Shown: piece after piece, positions 9,814 through 19,261 of the stretch
How the letters are laid out: the number at the start of each line of letters is the position of its first letter
Position numbering within the stretch: position 1 is the first letter of the stretch
Assembly (NCBI RefSeq): GCF_913778135.1
Contig: NZ_CAJYVU010000091.1
Location: 1-59,842 of the forward strand
Source: an uncultured Sphingomonas sp.
GTDB taxonomy: Bacteria > Pseudomonadota > Alphaproteobacteria > Sphingomonadales > Sphingomonadaceae
Direction of reading: 5' to 3'
Length of the DNA stretch: 59,842 nucleotides
Position numbers and translations under genes: made by a program
Notes under the pieces: model-generated
Database searches by the model: none
Told to the model about the DNA's origin: nothing
The model's input: only the letters and a program-made list of their open reading frames with translations

Positions 9814-10779
9814 ATGAGAATGGGCGCAGACCGTGCCGATGCGCGGGCAGGATGGGAGGCGGCGTTCTCCGCTGACCTCGCCGCCCGTTTCGATGTGGTC
9901 GTCATCGGCCGCGGCGCGCGTGACGCCGATGCCCGCTCCGCCGCGCTCGACGCGCTGGGCGCGCGGGTAACTAGCGAGCTGCCGCTCGACAGCGACCGGT
10001 CGGCCTTGACCGAGCACGCGGGCCATCCCGTGCTGATCGTCGACCTGACCGCGCAAACGACGATGCCGGTCGACGTGCTTGAGCGTATCGACGAGCTTGC
10101 CGCCATGCGTGCATGGCCGCTGGTCGTCGCCTTTACGCCCGAACAGCTCGACCCTGTCGCCGCAATCTGCGGCCGCTCCAACACGCACCTGCTATGCGCG
10201 CCCGAGGTGTCGGAGTGGATCGCGACGCTCGCGATCGCGGCCGAGGGTGACGCCGCCCCGGGCTTGAGCGAACGCGTCGGTGAGAGCGAGTCGGCGCGGC
10301 TACACCGGCTGAACGCCGAAGTCGCGCGGATCGCGGAGGTGGTCGCGCGGCTCAGCCGGCAGAGCGAGGCGACGAGGCGGCGACAGGACGACGGTCGCAC
10401 TTCCTCGTTCACGACGGCGACACCCGATTACGACATCTCCGCCGCGCAGGTGCGAGAGGTCATCCGAGCGCGCCGGCTGCGCGACCGCTTCTTCGAAGGC
10501 GGATTATTCGAGGACCCGGCGTGGGACATGCTGCTCGACCTGCTCGGCGCGCAACTCGAACGCGGCCAGGTGTCGGTATCGAGCCTGTGCATCGCGGCCG
10601 CGGTGCCGCCGACAACGGCGCTGCGCTGGATCAGCAAGCTGACCGACGCCGGCCTGATCGAGCGCGAGGCCGACCCGTTCGACAAGCGACGCGCATTTCT
10701 CAAATTGTCGCCACAGGGCGGCCACGCGATGCACCGCTATGTCGCCGCGGTGCGCGAGACAAAGCTGCCGTTCGTCTAG
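9814..10779 (+). CDS. Winged-helix (MarR-like) DNA-binding protein
   Basis: 321 residues. The C-terminal 100 or so residues form a MarR-type winged helix: AAVPPTTALRWISKL as recognition region and DKRRAFLKLSPQG as the wing (compare the MarR DxRxxxxxLT motif). The N-terminal 200 residues have alternating strands and helices (VVVIGRGARDADARS, VLIVDLTA) that resemble a receiver-like fold, but no clear phosphorylation triad is evident. The ATG at 9814 has a GGGAGG ribosome site; TTG at 9778 is less likely. Regulon unknown. Confidence 0.75.
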   Translation: MRMGADRADARAGWEAAFSADLAARFDVVVIGRGARDADARSAALDALGARVTSELPLDSDRSALTEHAGHPVLIVDLTAQTTMPVDVLERIDELAAMRAWPLVVAFTPEQLDPVAAICGRSNTHLLCAPEVSEWIATLAIAAEGDAAPGLSERVGESESARLHRLNAEVARIAEVVARLSRQSEATRRRQDDGRTSSFTTATPDYDISAAQVREVIRARRLRDRFFEGGLFEDPAWDMLLDLLGAQLERGQVSVSSLCIAAAVPPTTALRWISKLTDAGLIEREADPFDKRRAFLKLSPQGGHAMHRYVAAVRETKLPFV

Positions 10780-11140
10780 GACTGGCTGCGATTGCAGTCG
10801 TTCTCGGTATGCGTGGGGCGGCATTCGATCGAGCGAGGTCATTCGGTCGCCCTGAGTCGAAGGCCTGAGTATTACAGGCGCCCGGACCTTTCTTGCTGCG
10901 TCCGTGCAGCACGCGCGATATCGCGCAATGCGCGCCCAGCGCGCCCGACGCTCACCAACAGCGAAGCGTGCTGCTGACAAACGTATGCCGGACCTGATGA
11001 CACGAGGTCGCAATCATTCAGTTGCATGACGGCGATAAGTCGGACCGATTGATTGCGCATCTGACTGCCAGATGCAGGACGAAGTTGGCGGAGCGATCGA
11101 TGATCGGCCACCACGCACTGCGCCCTGCGATCTTACCGCC
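10780..11140. other. Intergenic region, no gene seen
   Basis: 361 bases between convergent genes. Open frames here are short and lack ribosome sites. It holds a perfect 14-base palindrome (10913-10926, GCGCGATATCGCGC) enclosed by a 9-base inverted repeat, listed separately. No U-tract terminator is visible. Confidence 0.6.
10906..10974. repeat. Inverted repeat with internal palindrome
   Basis: GCAGCACGC at 10906-10914 pairs with GCGTGCTGC at 10966-10974. A perfect 14-base palindrome lies at 10913-10926, overlapping the end of the left arm. The repeat sits between convergent genes and may act in transcription termination or protein binding; neither can be shown from sequence. Confidence 0.45.
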
Positions 11141-11929
11141 TCAAGCGTCGATCGACCCGCCAAGGCTCGCGTTGACGACACCGCCATCGACCGCGATCGT
11201 GTCGCCGATCACGTAGTCACCTGCGCGGCTGGCGAGGAAGATTGCGGTGCCCGCCATATCCTCGTCGACGCCGATCCGCTGCGCCGGAATGCGCTTCGCC
11301 ACCGCGTCGCCGTGGTCGCGGGCTGCGCGGTTCATTTCGCTCGCGAACGCGCCCGGCGCGATCGAGGTGACGTTGATCGCGTCCTTGACCAGTTCGGCCG
11401 CCATCCGCTTGGTCAGGTAGATCAGCGCCGATTTCGACGCATGATAGCTGTACGTGTCCCAAGGGTTGAGCCGCAGCCCGTCGATCGACGTAATGTTGAT
11501 CACCTTGGCAGGCCGCTCGTGACTCGCCGCTGCCTTGAGCAGCGAATGCAGCGCCTGCGTCAGGAAGAAGGGTGATTTGACGTTCAGGTCCATCACCTTG
11601 TCCCAGCCGCTCTCGGGAAACTCCACGAAGGGTGCGCCCCAAGCGGCGCCCGCATTGTTGACCAGAATGTCCAGCCGCTGCTCGCGCTCGGCGAACTTCG
11701 CCGCCAGATCGCGGCAGCCTTCCACTGTCGATACGTCGGCGGGCAGGCTGATGCACTTGTCGCCCAGCTCCGCCGCGGTCTCGTCGCACGCCGGCGCCTT
11801 GCGGCTCGATACGTAGACGGTCGCGCCCTGCGCGATGAAGCCGGCGGCAATCATCTTGCCAATGCCGCGGCTGCCGCCGGTCACCAGCGCGACGCGGCCG
11901 TCCAGACGGAACAGCTTGCTCGTATCCAT
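11141..11929 (-). CDS. SDR-family oxidoreductase (RhlG-like)
   Basis: 262-residue short-chain dehydrogenase with TGGSRGIGK (nucleotide binding), LVNNAGAAWGAPF, the serine segment NITSIDGLR and catalytic YSYHASK. The SSRK after the second strand suggests NADP(H). The WGAPF/FPESGWDKVMDLNVKSPFF pattern resembles the RhlG and gluconate-dehydrogenase-like branch. An in-frame GTG at 11932 is the alternative start. It lies 39 bases downstream of the acyl-CoA dehydrogenase on the same strand, so a role in fatty or branched acid metabolism is plausible but not shown. Confidence 0.88.
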   Translation of the reverse strand: MDTSKLFRLDGRVALVTGGSRGIGKMIAAGFIAQGATVYVSSRKAPACDETAAELGDKCISLPADVSTVEGCRDLAAKFAEREQRLDILVNNAGAAWGAPFVEFPESGWDKVMDLNVKSPFFLTQALHSLLKAAASHERPAKVINITSIDGLRLNPWDTYSYHASKSALIYLTKRMAAELVKDAINVTSIAPGAFASEMNRAARDHGDAVAKRIPAQRIGVDEDMAGTAIFLASRAGDYVIGDTIAVDGGVVNASLGGSIDA

Positions 11930-11968
11930 CACCTAATCCCTTTTTTCTGATGATCGGCCCAAACGCGG

Positions 11969-13114
11969 TCAGCCGCCGCGCTTCATCGTCTCGCGTGCGA
12001 TGATGATCTGCTGGATCTGACTCGTGCCCTCGTAAATGCGGAACAGCCGCACGTCGCGGTACAGCCGCTCGATCCCGTAATCGGCGATATAGCCCGCCCC
12101 ACCGTAGATCTGCACCGCGCGGTCGGCGACGCGGCCGACCATCTCGGAGGCGAAATACTTCGCCGCGGCGCTCTCCATCACCACGTCCTTGCCCTCGTCC
12201 TTCGACTTGGCGGTTTCCAGCACCAGCGCGCGCGCGGCGAGCGCCTCGGTCTTGCTGTCGGCGATCATCGCCTGGATCAGCTGATGATCGGCGAGCGGCT
12301 TGCCGAACTGGCGGCGCTCGGCGGTGTAGGCGACGCAATCGGCGATCAGCCGCTCGGCGACGCCGACGCAGACCGCGCTGATGTGCAACCGTCCGCGGTC
12401 GAGCACGCGCATCGCGATCTTGAAGCCTTCGCCCTCCGCACCCAACCGGTTGGCGACTGGTACTGCGACATCGTCGAAATTGACGTCGGCGACCTTGGCG
12501 CCCTTCTGCCCCATCTTCTTTTCGGGCTCGCCGATCGTCACACCGGCGAGCGCCTTGGGCACCAGAAACGCCGACACGCCGCGCGCGCCGGGCTCGTCGC
12601 CGGTGCGTGCCATCACGGTGAACAGGTCGGCCTTGTCGGCATTGGTGATGTAGCGCTTGGTGCCCGTCAGCCGGTACACGTCGCCGTCGCGCACCGCGCG
12701 CGTCTTCACGCTGCCGGAGTCGGACCCGACATCGGGCTCGGTCAGGGCGAAGCTGGTGACGATCTCGCCGCTGGCGATCCGCGGCAGCCACTCGCGCTTC
12801 TGTTCCGGGGTCCCCGCCATCACCAGCCCTTGGCTGCCGATCCCGACATTGGTGCCGAAGGTCGACCGGAACGCCGGGGTCGTGCGCCCCATCTCGATCG
12901 CGACCTTGGCTTCCTCCAGCATGGTGAGGCCGAGCCCGCCATACTCCTCCGCGATCGACAGGCCGAACAGCCCCATCTCGCGCATCTCCTGCACGACTGC
13001 ATCGGGGATGGCGTCGTTCGCCTCCACCTCGCCCTCGAGCGGGCGCAGCCGGTCGGCGACGAAGCGGCGCAGATGGTTGATCAGCGCGTCGAAGGTTTCG
13101 GTGTCGAGAGCCAT
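11969..13114 (-). CDS. Acyl-CoA dehydrogenase
   Basis: 381-residue FAD-dependent enzyme that forms the alpha-beta double bond of an acyl-CoA and passes electrons to ETF. Family signatures are FALTEPDVGSDSGS (FAD-binding), the central ITNADKADLFTVMAR strand and the C-terminal YEGTSQIQQIIIARE, which contains the segment bearing the catalytic Glu in short-chain enzymes. The chosen start MALDTETF has a GGGCAGG ribosome site; the frame is open 25 codons further upstream without homology. Probably first gene of a two-gene unit with the SDR downstream. Chain-length specificity unknown. Confidence 0.92.
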   Translation of the reverse strand: MALDTETFDALINHLRRFVADRLRPLEGEVEANDAIPDAVVQEMREMGLFGLSIAEEYGGLGLTMLEEAKVAIEMGRTTPAFRSTFGTNVGIGSQGLVMAGTPEQKREWLPRIASGEIVTSFALTEPDVGSDSGSVKTRAVRDGDVYRLTGTKRYITNADKADLFTVMARTGDEPGARGVSAFLVPKALAGVTIGEPEKKMGQKGAKVADVNFDDVAVPVANRLGAEGEGFKIAMRVLDRGRLHISAVCVGVAERLIADCVAYTAERRQFGKPLADHQLIQAMIADSKTEALAARALVLETAKSKDEGKDVVMESAAAKYFASEMVGRVADRAVQIYGGAGYIADYGIERLYRDVRLFRIYEGTSQIQQIIIARETMKRGG

Positions 13115-13272
13115 GTCCTGCCCGCCGTAAAGAAGCTTCCGCGCTCTATCGTGCGATGTCGGGAGAGACAAGGCCGGCAAACCGAACATTCGAACTGTCG
13201 TGAGTTGACGGGCAAATGCCCCATACTATGATGCTGAAAAACGCCGGCGCGACCTGGCAAGAGGAGAGTGGA

Positions 13273-14100
13273 ATGCGGTTGCAGGGCAAGCGTGCGGTCG
13301 TAACGGGCGGCGCATCGGGCATCGGTCGCGCAACCGCGCTCCGGCTGATCGAGGAGGGTGCCGAGGTGTGGATCGGCGACATCGACCGCGCCGCGGGTGA
13401 GGAGCTTGCCGCGACATCGAACGGGCGCATCCGCTTCCAGCACACCGACGTGACCAGCGCCGATGCGATCGCCGCGCTGCTCCAGTCCACTCATGAGGCT
13501 GGCGGGCTCGACATCCTGTTCAACAACGCGGGCGCCGGCGGCGCGCGCGAGGCGATTGACGCGATCACGACCGAGGACTGGGACCATACGCAGGCGCTGC
13601 TGCTGCGCTCGGTCGCGCTCGGTATCCGCTACGCCGCGCCGATGATGGCGAAGCGCGGTGGCGGCGCGATCATCAACACGTCGAGTGTCTCGGCGCTGGG
13701 CAGCGGCTACGCGCCGACGGCTTACTCGACCGCGAAGGCAGGCGTGCTCCACCTGACCAAGCTCGCCGCCGCGGATCTCGCGCAGCACGGCATCCGCGTC
13801 AACGCAGTCGTGCCGGGCTTCATCACCACCAACATCTTCACGCGTCACCTGGGCGTCACCGAGGAAAAGCGCGCGCGAGCGAACCAGGCGATCGCGGGCA
13901 TGGCCGCGCACGCGCAACCGGTGAAGCGCGCCGGGCGGCCCGAGGATGTCGCGGCGGCGGTCGCGTATCTCGCCAGCGATGACGCGAGCTTCGTCACCGG
14001 TACCTCGATCGTCGTCGACGGCGGCCTGACGATCGGCACGCGCGCGAGCTGGGACGCGACGCAGCCGTCGCTATTCGCCGCGCTGGACGCGTTTCAGTGA
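13273..14100 (+). CDS. SDR-family oxidoreductase
   Basis: 275-residue short-chain dehydrogenase. TGGASGIGRA binds the cofactor, Asp in GDIDRA suggests NAD(H), FNNAGAGG is the NNAG motif, and YSTAKAG follows NTSSVSA as the catalytic Tyr-Lys pair and Ser. It ends with VTGTSIVVDGGLTIG plus about 20 extra residues. The ATG at 13273 has a GAGGAG ribosome site; upstream ATGs at 13216-13231 do not. Its last codons overlap the GTG start of the adjacent GPH transporter by four bases (GTGA), so the pair is coupled and may act on the transported compound. Confidence 0.88.
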   Translation: MRLQGKRAVVTGGASGIGRATALRLIEEGAEVWIGDIDRAAGEELAATSNGRIRFQHTDVTSADAIAALLQSTHEAGGLDILFNNAGAGGAREAIDAITTEDWDHTQALLLRSVALGIRYAAPMMAKRGGGAIINTSSVSALGSGYAPTAYSTAKAGVLHLTKLAAADLAQHGIRVNAVVPGFITTNIFTRHLGVTEEKRARANQAIAGMAAHAQPVKRAGRPEDVAAAVAYLASDDASFVTGTSIVVDGGLTIGTRASWDATQPSLFAALDAFQ

Positions 14101-15581
14101 CGCGGGCCGCCGCACCGGCCGGTGCAAGCAGCGCGCCCAAACTGCGCCGGCTCACCCCCGCGACGATGGCGAGCTACGGCGTGGGTGCGGCGGCTTACGG
14201 GGTGAAGGACTCGGGCTTCGGCACGTTCCTGCTGTTGTTCTACAACCAGGTGGTCGGCGTGTCTGCGGCAACCGTCGGGCTCGTCATCATGTGCGCGCTG
14301 ATTATCGACGCGTTCGTCGACCCGACCGTGGGGTTCTTCTCCGACCGCACGCGCACGCACTGGGGCAGGCGCCATCCGTGGATGTATGGGGCCGCGTTGC
14401 CGATCATGCTCGGCTGGCTGATGCTGTGGAACCCGCCGCAGGCGTCGGAGCAGGTCGTGTTGGGCTGGCTCTTCGTGGTCGCGGTGCTCGTCCGCTCGGC
14501 GGTCAGCGCGTACGAGGTGCCGAGCCAGGCGCTCGCCGCCGAACTCTCGGGCGATTATGACGAACGCACGCGCATCATGGCGTACCGCTACCTGTTCGGC
14601 TGGGCGGGCGGGCTGCTGATGCTGGTGAGCGCGTATGTCCTGTTCCTGGCGCCGACGCCCGATTTTACAAACGGCCTGCTCAACCGCGCCGGTTACAAGG
14701 GGTTCGCAATCGCGGGCGCGCTGTTCATGGGCGCGACGATCCTCATCTCGGCAGTGGGCACGCACAAGGAAATACCGAACCTGCCGAAGCCACCGGTGGA
14801 GCGGCAGTCGCTCGCCGACAACTTTCGCGAGATGCGCCAGACGGTGAAGAACCGCGCCTTCGCGATCCTGATGCTCGCCGGGCTGTTCGCCTACACGTCG
14901 CAGGGCATCACCTATGCGATGACCAACTATCTCTACAGCTACGTGTGGGGTCTGCGCGGCTTGGCGTTCGTGTGGCTGAGCGTGTCGTTATTCGCGGGTG
15001 TCGCGATCGCCTTCGTTGCGGCACCGCGCATCGGCGCAATCGGCAGCAAGCCGCTCGGGGCGGCATCCGCGGCGCTGCTCGGCATGGCGATCGGCACGAC
15101 GCCTTACTGGCTCCGCCTGGCCGGCCTGTTCCCGCCGGTCGGCGCGCCGGTCACGCTGCCGCTGCTGTTCACCTTCGCCGCCGCTGCCACCGCGTGCGGC
15201 GTCACCGCCTTCATCCTCGGCGCCTCGATGCTCGCCGACGTGGTCGAGGATTCGGAGATCACCACCGGTCGGCGGTCGGAGGGCGTGTTCTTCTCCGGCG
15301 GTTTCTTCATCCAGAAATGCACCAGCGGCGTCGGCATCTTTCTCGGCGGATTGATCCTGACCGCTGCGAACTTTCCGGCCAAGGCGCAGCCCGGACAGGT
15401 GCCGGTCGCGGTGCTCGACCGACTGACGCTGATCTACGCGGGCTGCTACGTCGTTCTCGGCTGCCTCGCCGCCTTCTTCTATTCACGCTTTCCGTTCGGC
15501 CGCGCCGAGCACGCACTGCGCATGGAGCGACTGACCGGCGCGTCGGTGGTCGACGCTGCCCCGCGCGAACCCGTCGCCTGA
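14097..15581 (+). CDS. MFS transporter, glycoside-pentoside-hexuronide (GPH/MelB-like) type
   Basis: 494-residue inner-membrane symporter with about 12 hydrophobic helices. The GPH signature DPTVGFFSDRTRTHWGRRHPW (visible from about residue 76) includes the Asp residues that in MelB bind the coupling cation. It starts at GTG inside the stop of the preceding SDR. In sphingomonads such proteins often sit with oxidoreductases for glycosides, terpenoids or steroids; the substrate here cannot be read. Confidence 0.87.
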   Translation: MTRAAAPAGASSAPKLRRLTPATMASYGVGAAAYGVKDSGFGTFLLLFYNQVVGVSAATVGLVIMCALIIDAFVDPTVGFFSDRTRTHWGRRHPWMYGAALPIMLGWLMLWNPPQASEQVVLGWLFVVAVLVRSAVSAYEVPSQALAAELSGDYDERTRIMAYRYLFGWAGGLLMLVSAYVLFLAPTPDFTNGLLNRAGYKGFAIAGALFMGATILISAVGTHKEIPNLPKPPVERQSLADNFREMRQTVKNRAFAILMLAGLFAYTSQGITYAMTNYLYSYVWGLRGLAFVWLSVSLFAGVAIAFVAAPRIGAIGSKPLGAASAALLGMAIGTTPYWLRLAGLFPPVGAPVTLPLLFTFAAAATACGVTAFILGASMLADVVEDSEITTGRRSEGVFFSGGFFIQKCTSGVGIFLGGLILTAANFPAKAQPGQVPVAVLDRLTLIYAGCYVVLGCLAAFFYSRFPFGRAEHALRMERLTGASVVDAAPREPVA

Positions 15582-15746
15582 TTCGACACGAAAAAAGGTC
15601 AGTGTTTCTGCGCGTTTGATACGCCGAAATGCGGCTCATCGCCGCGCTTACTCACTTCATCGGAAAAGGTTCCGCAGGCGTTTGTTCTTTCGAAAACGCT
15701 TCGCTAGCTGAACCTCAAGTTACTCATTTGACCGGGGGGTCATCCC

Positions 15747-16301
15747 TTGAACGTGAAGAATTTCGCAGCGCGCTTTGCGCTGGTGGCCTCGTGCGCCCTG
15801 ATGACGGCGGTTCCTGCTTCGGCGAAGGTCCTGCAGTGCGTGCCGTTCGCGCGCGAGGTGTCGGGCATCGACATACGCGGTAATGCGAACACCTGGTGGG
15901 GTCAGGCAGCGGGCCGCTACGATCGCGGCAACACACCGCAGGTCGGTGCGGTGATGGCGTTCAAGGCGACCGCGCGGATGCGTGTCGGTCACGTCGCGAT
16001 GGTCAGCCGGATCGTCAACGATCGCGAAGTGCTGCTGACCCACGCCAATTGGTCGACTCGCGGCGGAATCGAGCGCGACGTGCGCGCGGTGGACGTGTCG
16101 CCCGCGGGCGACTGGAGCCAGGTGCGCGTCTGGTATGCCGCCAACCACGATCTCGGTACGTCAGTGAACCCGGTGGCAGGTTTCATCTACGCGCACGGTT
16201 CGCGCAGCGTCGCGCCGGCTGTTGAAGAGCCGGCCATGCCGACCGTCACCATCGCCACCAACGCGCCGGTTCACGTAACCGGCGGCGTCGCGATCAACTG
16301 A
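15747..16301 (+). CDS. Secreted CHAP-domain protein
   Basis: 184 residues with a Sec signal peptide (hydrophobic LVASCALMTAVPASA, cleavage probably after ASA). A CHAP amidase/peptidase-like fold follows: catalytic Cys in LQCVPFAREVSG, then GAVMAF, and the His in VGHVAMVSRI. CHAP enzymes cut peptidoglycan cross-links or the amide bond to muramic acid. The start is TTG at 15747, eight bases after a GGGGGG run; GTG at 15753 is the alternative. It runs into the convergent msrB with six bases between stops. Confidence 0.85.
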   Translation: MNVKNFAARFALVASCALMTAVPASAKVLQCVPFAREVSGIDIRGNANTWWGQAAGRYDRGNTPQVGAVMAFKATARMRVGHVAMVSRIVNDREVLLTHANWSTRGGIERDVRAVDVSPAGDWSQVRVWYAANHDLGTSVNPVAGFIYAHGSRSVAPAVEEPAMPTVTIATNAPVHVTGGVAIN

Positions 16302-16307
16302 TCGCGT

Positions 16308-16805
16308 TCAGGCGGGGCGAAACGTCATCGCCACGCCGTTCATGCAATAGCGCAGGCCGGTCGGCTTCGGACCATCGTCGAACACGTGACCCAGGTGCCC
16401 GCCACAGCGCGGGCAATGCACCTCGGTCCGGACCATCCCCAGCGTCGAATCGCGCCGCGTCGCGACCGCACCCTTCAACGGCGCCCAGAAGCTCGGCCAG
16501 CCGGTGCCGCTCTCGAACTTGGTCTTGCTCGAATAGAGCGGATGCGCGCAGCCCTTGCACGCGAAGATGCCGGCGCGATGTTCGCTGTTGAGTGGGCTGG
16601 AATAGGGGCGTTCGGTCCCTTCCTCACGCAGCACCTGATAGGCCGCGGGACCTAACTGCGCGCGCCACTGCGCATCGGTCTTGGTCACGGGGAAATGCTC
16701 GGCTGCGGCGGCCGAGCGCGCGCCGCACGCCATCAGCGTGGTGGCAGCGGCACCGATGCCGGTGAGAGCAAGGAAGCGGCGGCGATCGACAGGCTGGTAT
16801 GTCAT
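16308..16805 (-). CDS. msrB: Peptide-methionine (R)-S-oxide reductase, exported
   Basis: Reduces the R-form of methionine sulfoxide in proteins. 165 residues with a twin-arginine-like leader (DRRRFLALTGIGA) followed by an alanine-rich stretch, so it probably acts in the periplasm. Zinc-binding pairs CKGC and CPRC are present, along with GTGWPSFW and the catalytic Cys in RYCMNG. The frame is open far upstream antisense to proA, but the ATG at 16805 gives the leader and full domain. Its location fits with the exported oxidative-repair and disulfide proteins elsewhere in the window. Confidence 0.93.
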   Translation of the reverse strand: MTYQPVDRRRFLALTGIGAAATTLMACGARSAAAAEHFPVTKTDAQWRAQLGPAAYQVLREEGTERPYSSPLNSEHRAGIFACKGCAHPLYSSKTKFESGTGWPSFWAPLKGAVATRRDSTLGMVRTEVHCPRCGGHLGHVFDDGPKPTGLRYCMNGVAMTFRPA

Positions 16806-16890
16806 GCAACCTATGTAAGTCGTCGTGACGCTGCCGCCATAGGAAGCGCGCGTTGTGTGTAGTCGGCGATTTTGTGCTAGCGGAACGCCG

Positions 16891-18153
16891 ATGCTCGACC
16901 TCGAGGCCTCGACCACGTTGATCGCGCGCATGGGTGCGCATGCGCGCGACGCCGCCGGCGTGCTGGCGAGCGCGCCCGATGCGCGTCGCGCCGACGCGTT
17001 GCGGTACGCCGCGCGGGCACTCAGCGCATCCAGCGATGCAATCCTCGCCGCCAATGCGATCGATGTGGCGCGCGGACAGGATGCCGGGCTGTCGGCGGCG
17101 ATGCTCGATCGTCTTCGGCTCGACGCCGCACGGGTGGAGGCGATCGCCGCCGGCGTCGCCGCGGTCGCCGAGCTTGCCGATCCGGTCGGGCAAGTGATCG
17201 ACGCGGCGACCCGGCCCAACGGGCTTGAGCTGTCGCGGGTGCGTGTGCCGATCGGTGTCATCGGTATCGTCTACGAAAGCCGCCCCAACGTCACCGCCGA
17301 TGCGGCGGCCTTGTGCGTGCGTTCGGGCAATGCAGTGATCCTGCGCGGCGGGACGGAGGCGATCGAGAGCAATCGTGCGATCCACGCCGCCCTCATCGAC
17401 GGGCTGATGCAGGCGGGGCTCCCCGCCGAGGCGGTGCAACTGGTGCCGACGACCGACCGTGCCGCGGTCGGCGCGATGCTCGCCGCTGACGGGTTGATCG
17501 ACCTCATCATCCCGCGCGGTGGCAAGAGCCTGGTCGCGCGCGTTCAGGCCGAGGCGCGCGTGCCGGTGCTGGCGCACCTCGACGGGATCAACCATGTCTT
17601 CGTTCACGCCTCTGCCGACCCGCAGATGGCGCGCGGTATCGTGCTCGACGCCAAGATGCGGCGCACCGGCATCTGCGGCGCGATGGAGACGCTGCTGATC
17701 GATCGCGAGTTCGTCGATTCCGTGATGTTGGTCGAGGCATTGCAGCAGGCCGGATGCGAGGTGCGCGGCGATCCGATCGAGGCGTCGATCGGCGAGATCG
17801 TGAAGCCCGTTGCTTCGTCCGATTGGGACACCGAATATCTCGACGCGATCTGCTCGGTCGCGCTGGTCGACGGCGTCGATGCGGCGCTGGCGCACATCGC
17901 GCGCCACGGTTCGGGCCACACCGACGCGATCGTCGCCGCCGACGAGCGCGTCGCGGAGCATTTCCTCGCCCGCTGTGACAGCGCGATCGTGCTGTGGAAC
18001 GCTTCGACGCAATTCGCCGATGGCGCCGAGTTCGGGCTGGGTGCCGAGATCGGTATCGCCACCGGGCGGCTGCACGCGCGCGGGCCCGTCGCGCTCGAAG
18101 GGCTGACGACGTACAAATGGGTCGGTCGCGGCAGCGGGCAGGTCCGCGGTTGA
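16891..18153 (+). CDS. proA: Gamma-glutamyl phosphate reductase
   Basis: Second step of proline synthesis: NADPH-dependent reduction of glutamyl-5-phosphate to the semialdehyde. 420 residues, normal length. The catalytic Cys is in RTGICGAMET, and IGVIGIVYESRPNVT and LIIPRGGK are family segments. The ATG at 16891 is chosen because homology begins at about residue 5; an ATG at 16855 would add 12 residues. No proB is adjacent. It leads the run proA-nadD-rsfS-rlmH. Confidence 0.95.
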   Translation: MLDLEASTTLIARMGAHARDAAGVLASAPDARRADALRYAARALSASSDAILAANAIDVARGQDAGLSAAMLDRLRLDAARVEAIAAGVAAVAELADPVGQVIDAATRPNGLELSRVRVPIGVIGIVYESRPNVTADAAALCVRSGNAVILRGGTEAIESNRAIHAALIDGLMQAGLPAEAVQLVPTTDRAAVGAMLAADGLIDLIIPRGGKSLVARVQAEARVPVLAHLDGINHVFVHASADPQMARGIVLDAKMRRTGICGAMETLLIDREFVDSVMLVEALQQAGCEVRGDPIEASIGEIVKPVASSDWDTEYLDAICSVALVDGVDAALAHIARHGSGHTDAIVAADERVAEHFLARCDSAIVLWNASTQFADGAEFGLGAEIGIATGRLHARGPVALEGLTTYKWVGRGSGQVRG

Positions 18154-18157
18154 CCAG

Positions 18158-18823
18158 ATGGTGCAGGCGGCGATGACGCGCCGCATCGGCCTGCTCGGCG
18201 GATCGTTCAACCCGGCGCATTCAGGGCACCGCCGCATCTCGCTCGCCGCGATCGAGGCATTAGGTCTCGACGAATTGTGGTGGCTCGTCTCGCCGGGAAA
18301 CCCGCTCAAGCCCACCGCGGGCATGGCGCCGTTCGCCGCGCGGCTCGCCTCGGCACAGATGATGGCGCGGCGCAGCCTTATTCGCGCGACCGACGTGGAG
18401 GCGCGGCTCGGCACGCGTTATACCGTCGATACGCTGCGCGTTCTGACTCGCCGCTACCCGCGCGACCGCTTCGTCTGGATCATGGGCGCGGACAATCTGC
18501 TGCAATTCTCCGCCTGGCGGCGCTGGCGCGAGATCGCGCGCACGATGCCGATTGCGGTTGTCGCGCGCCCCGGATATGATGCACGCGCTATGGCGGCCCC
18601 CGCGATGGCGTGGCTCAGGCGCTTCGCTCACCCGTCTGCCTGTGCCAGGGACTGGACCGACTGGAGTGTGCCGGCACTGGTGCTGCTGCGTTTCCGCCCG
18701 GACCCGACCTCCGCGACGCTGAAACGCGCCGCCGACCCGCATTGGCATGAACGGTTCATGCCGCACAAAGACTCTGAGAAAGACATGGCACCAACGGTTC
18801 GTGCCTCCCATATCTTCAACTGA
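18158..18823 (+). CDS. nadD: Nicotinate-nucleotide adenylyltransferase
   Basis: Adenylates nicotinate mononucleotide to deamido-NAD. The nucleotidyltransferase motif GLLGGSFNPAHSGH (with the HxGH signature) is at the N-terminus, RYTVDTL and WIMGADNLLQF lie in the middle, and the C-terminus ends ASHIFN. 221 residues from ATG 18158; an ATG at 18173 (MTRRIG) is an equally possible start. It begins four bases after proA and is 23 bases from rsfS. Confidence 0.94.
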   Translation: MVQAAMTRRIGLLGGSFNPAHSGHRRISLAAIEALGLDELWWLVSPGNPLKPTAGMAPFAARLASAQMMARRSLIRATDVEARLGTRYTVDTLRVLTRRYPRDRFVWIMGADNLLQFSAWRRWREIARTMPIAVVARPGYDARAMAAPAMAWLRRFAHPSACARDWTDWSVPALVLLRFRPDPTSATLKRAADPHWHERFMPHKDSEKDMAPTVRASHIFN

Positions 18824-18846
18824 ACCGGCAAACCTTAGGAGCAACC

Positions 18847-19260
18847 TTGCCCGCCACTCACGTTGCAAACCGATCGCTCGATCCCGACCATGTCGAGGCG
18901 CTGCATCGGCTTGTTCTCCAATCGCTCGACGACGATCAGGCTGTCGACACGATCACGATCCCGCTCGCGGGCAAGTCGTCGATCGCAGACCACATGGTGA
19001 TCGCGTCGGGCCGCTCGACGCGGCAGGTTGCCTCGATGGCGGCGAAGCTCGCAGAGAAGATCAAGGCTGAAACGGGTCGTTCCGCGCGGATCGAGGGATT
19101 GCCGACCGCCGACTGGGTGCTGATCGACGCGGGCGACGTGATCGTCCACCTGTTCCGGCCCGAGGTGCGCACCTTCTACAATCTGGAACGCATGTGGTCG
19201 TTCGGCGACGCGCCCGCGGCGCCCGCCGACACCGGGGCGCCTGCATTGGGGAACGCCTGA
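18847..19260 (+). CDS. rsfS: Ribosome silencing factor
   Basis: RsfS/Iojap protein, which binds L14 of the 50S subunit and blocks subunit joining during starvation. 137 residues. Conserved text: ADHMVIASGRSTRQV, then EGLPTADWVLIDAGDVIVHLF and RTFYNLERMW. It starts at TTG (18847) with an AGGAG site six bases upstream. About 17 Ala/Pro-rich residues extend past the usual end. The stop is one base from the proposed CTG start of rlmH. Confidence 0.95.
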   Translation: MPATHVANRSLDPDHVEALHRLVLQSLDDDQAVDTITIPLAGKSSIADHMVIASGRSTRQVASMAAKLAEKIKAETGRSARIEGLPTADWVLIDAGDVIVHLFRPEVRTFYNLERMWSFGDAPAAPADTGAPALGNA

Positions 19261-19261
19261 C

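Noticed and set aside
11217..12791. 524-codon open frame in another minus-strand frame over the acyl-CoA dehydrogenase and SDR
   Set aside because: Composition is Arg/Gly/Asp-heavy without motifs; both real genes are intact in their own frames.
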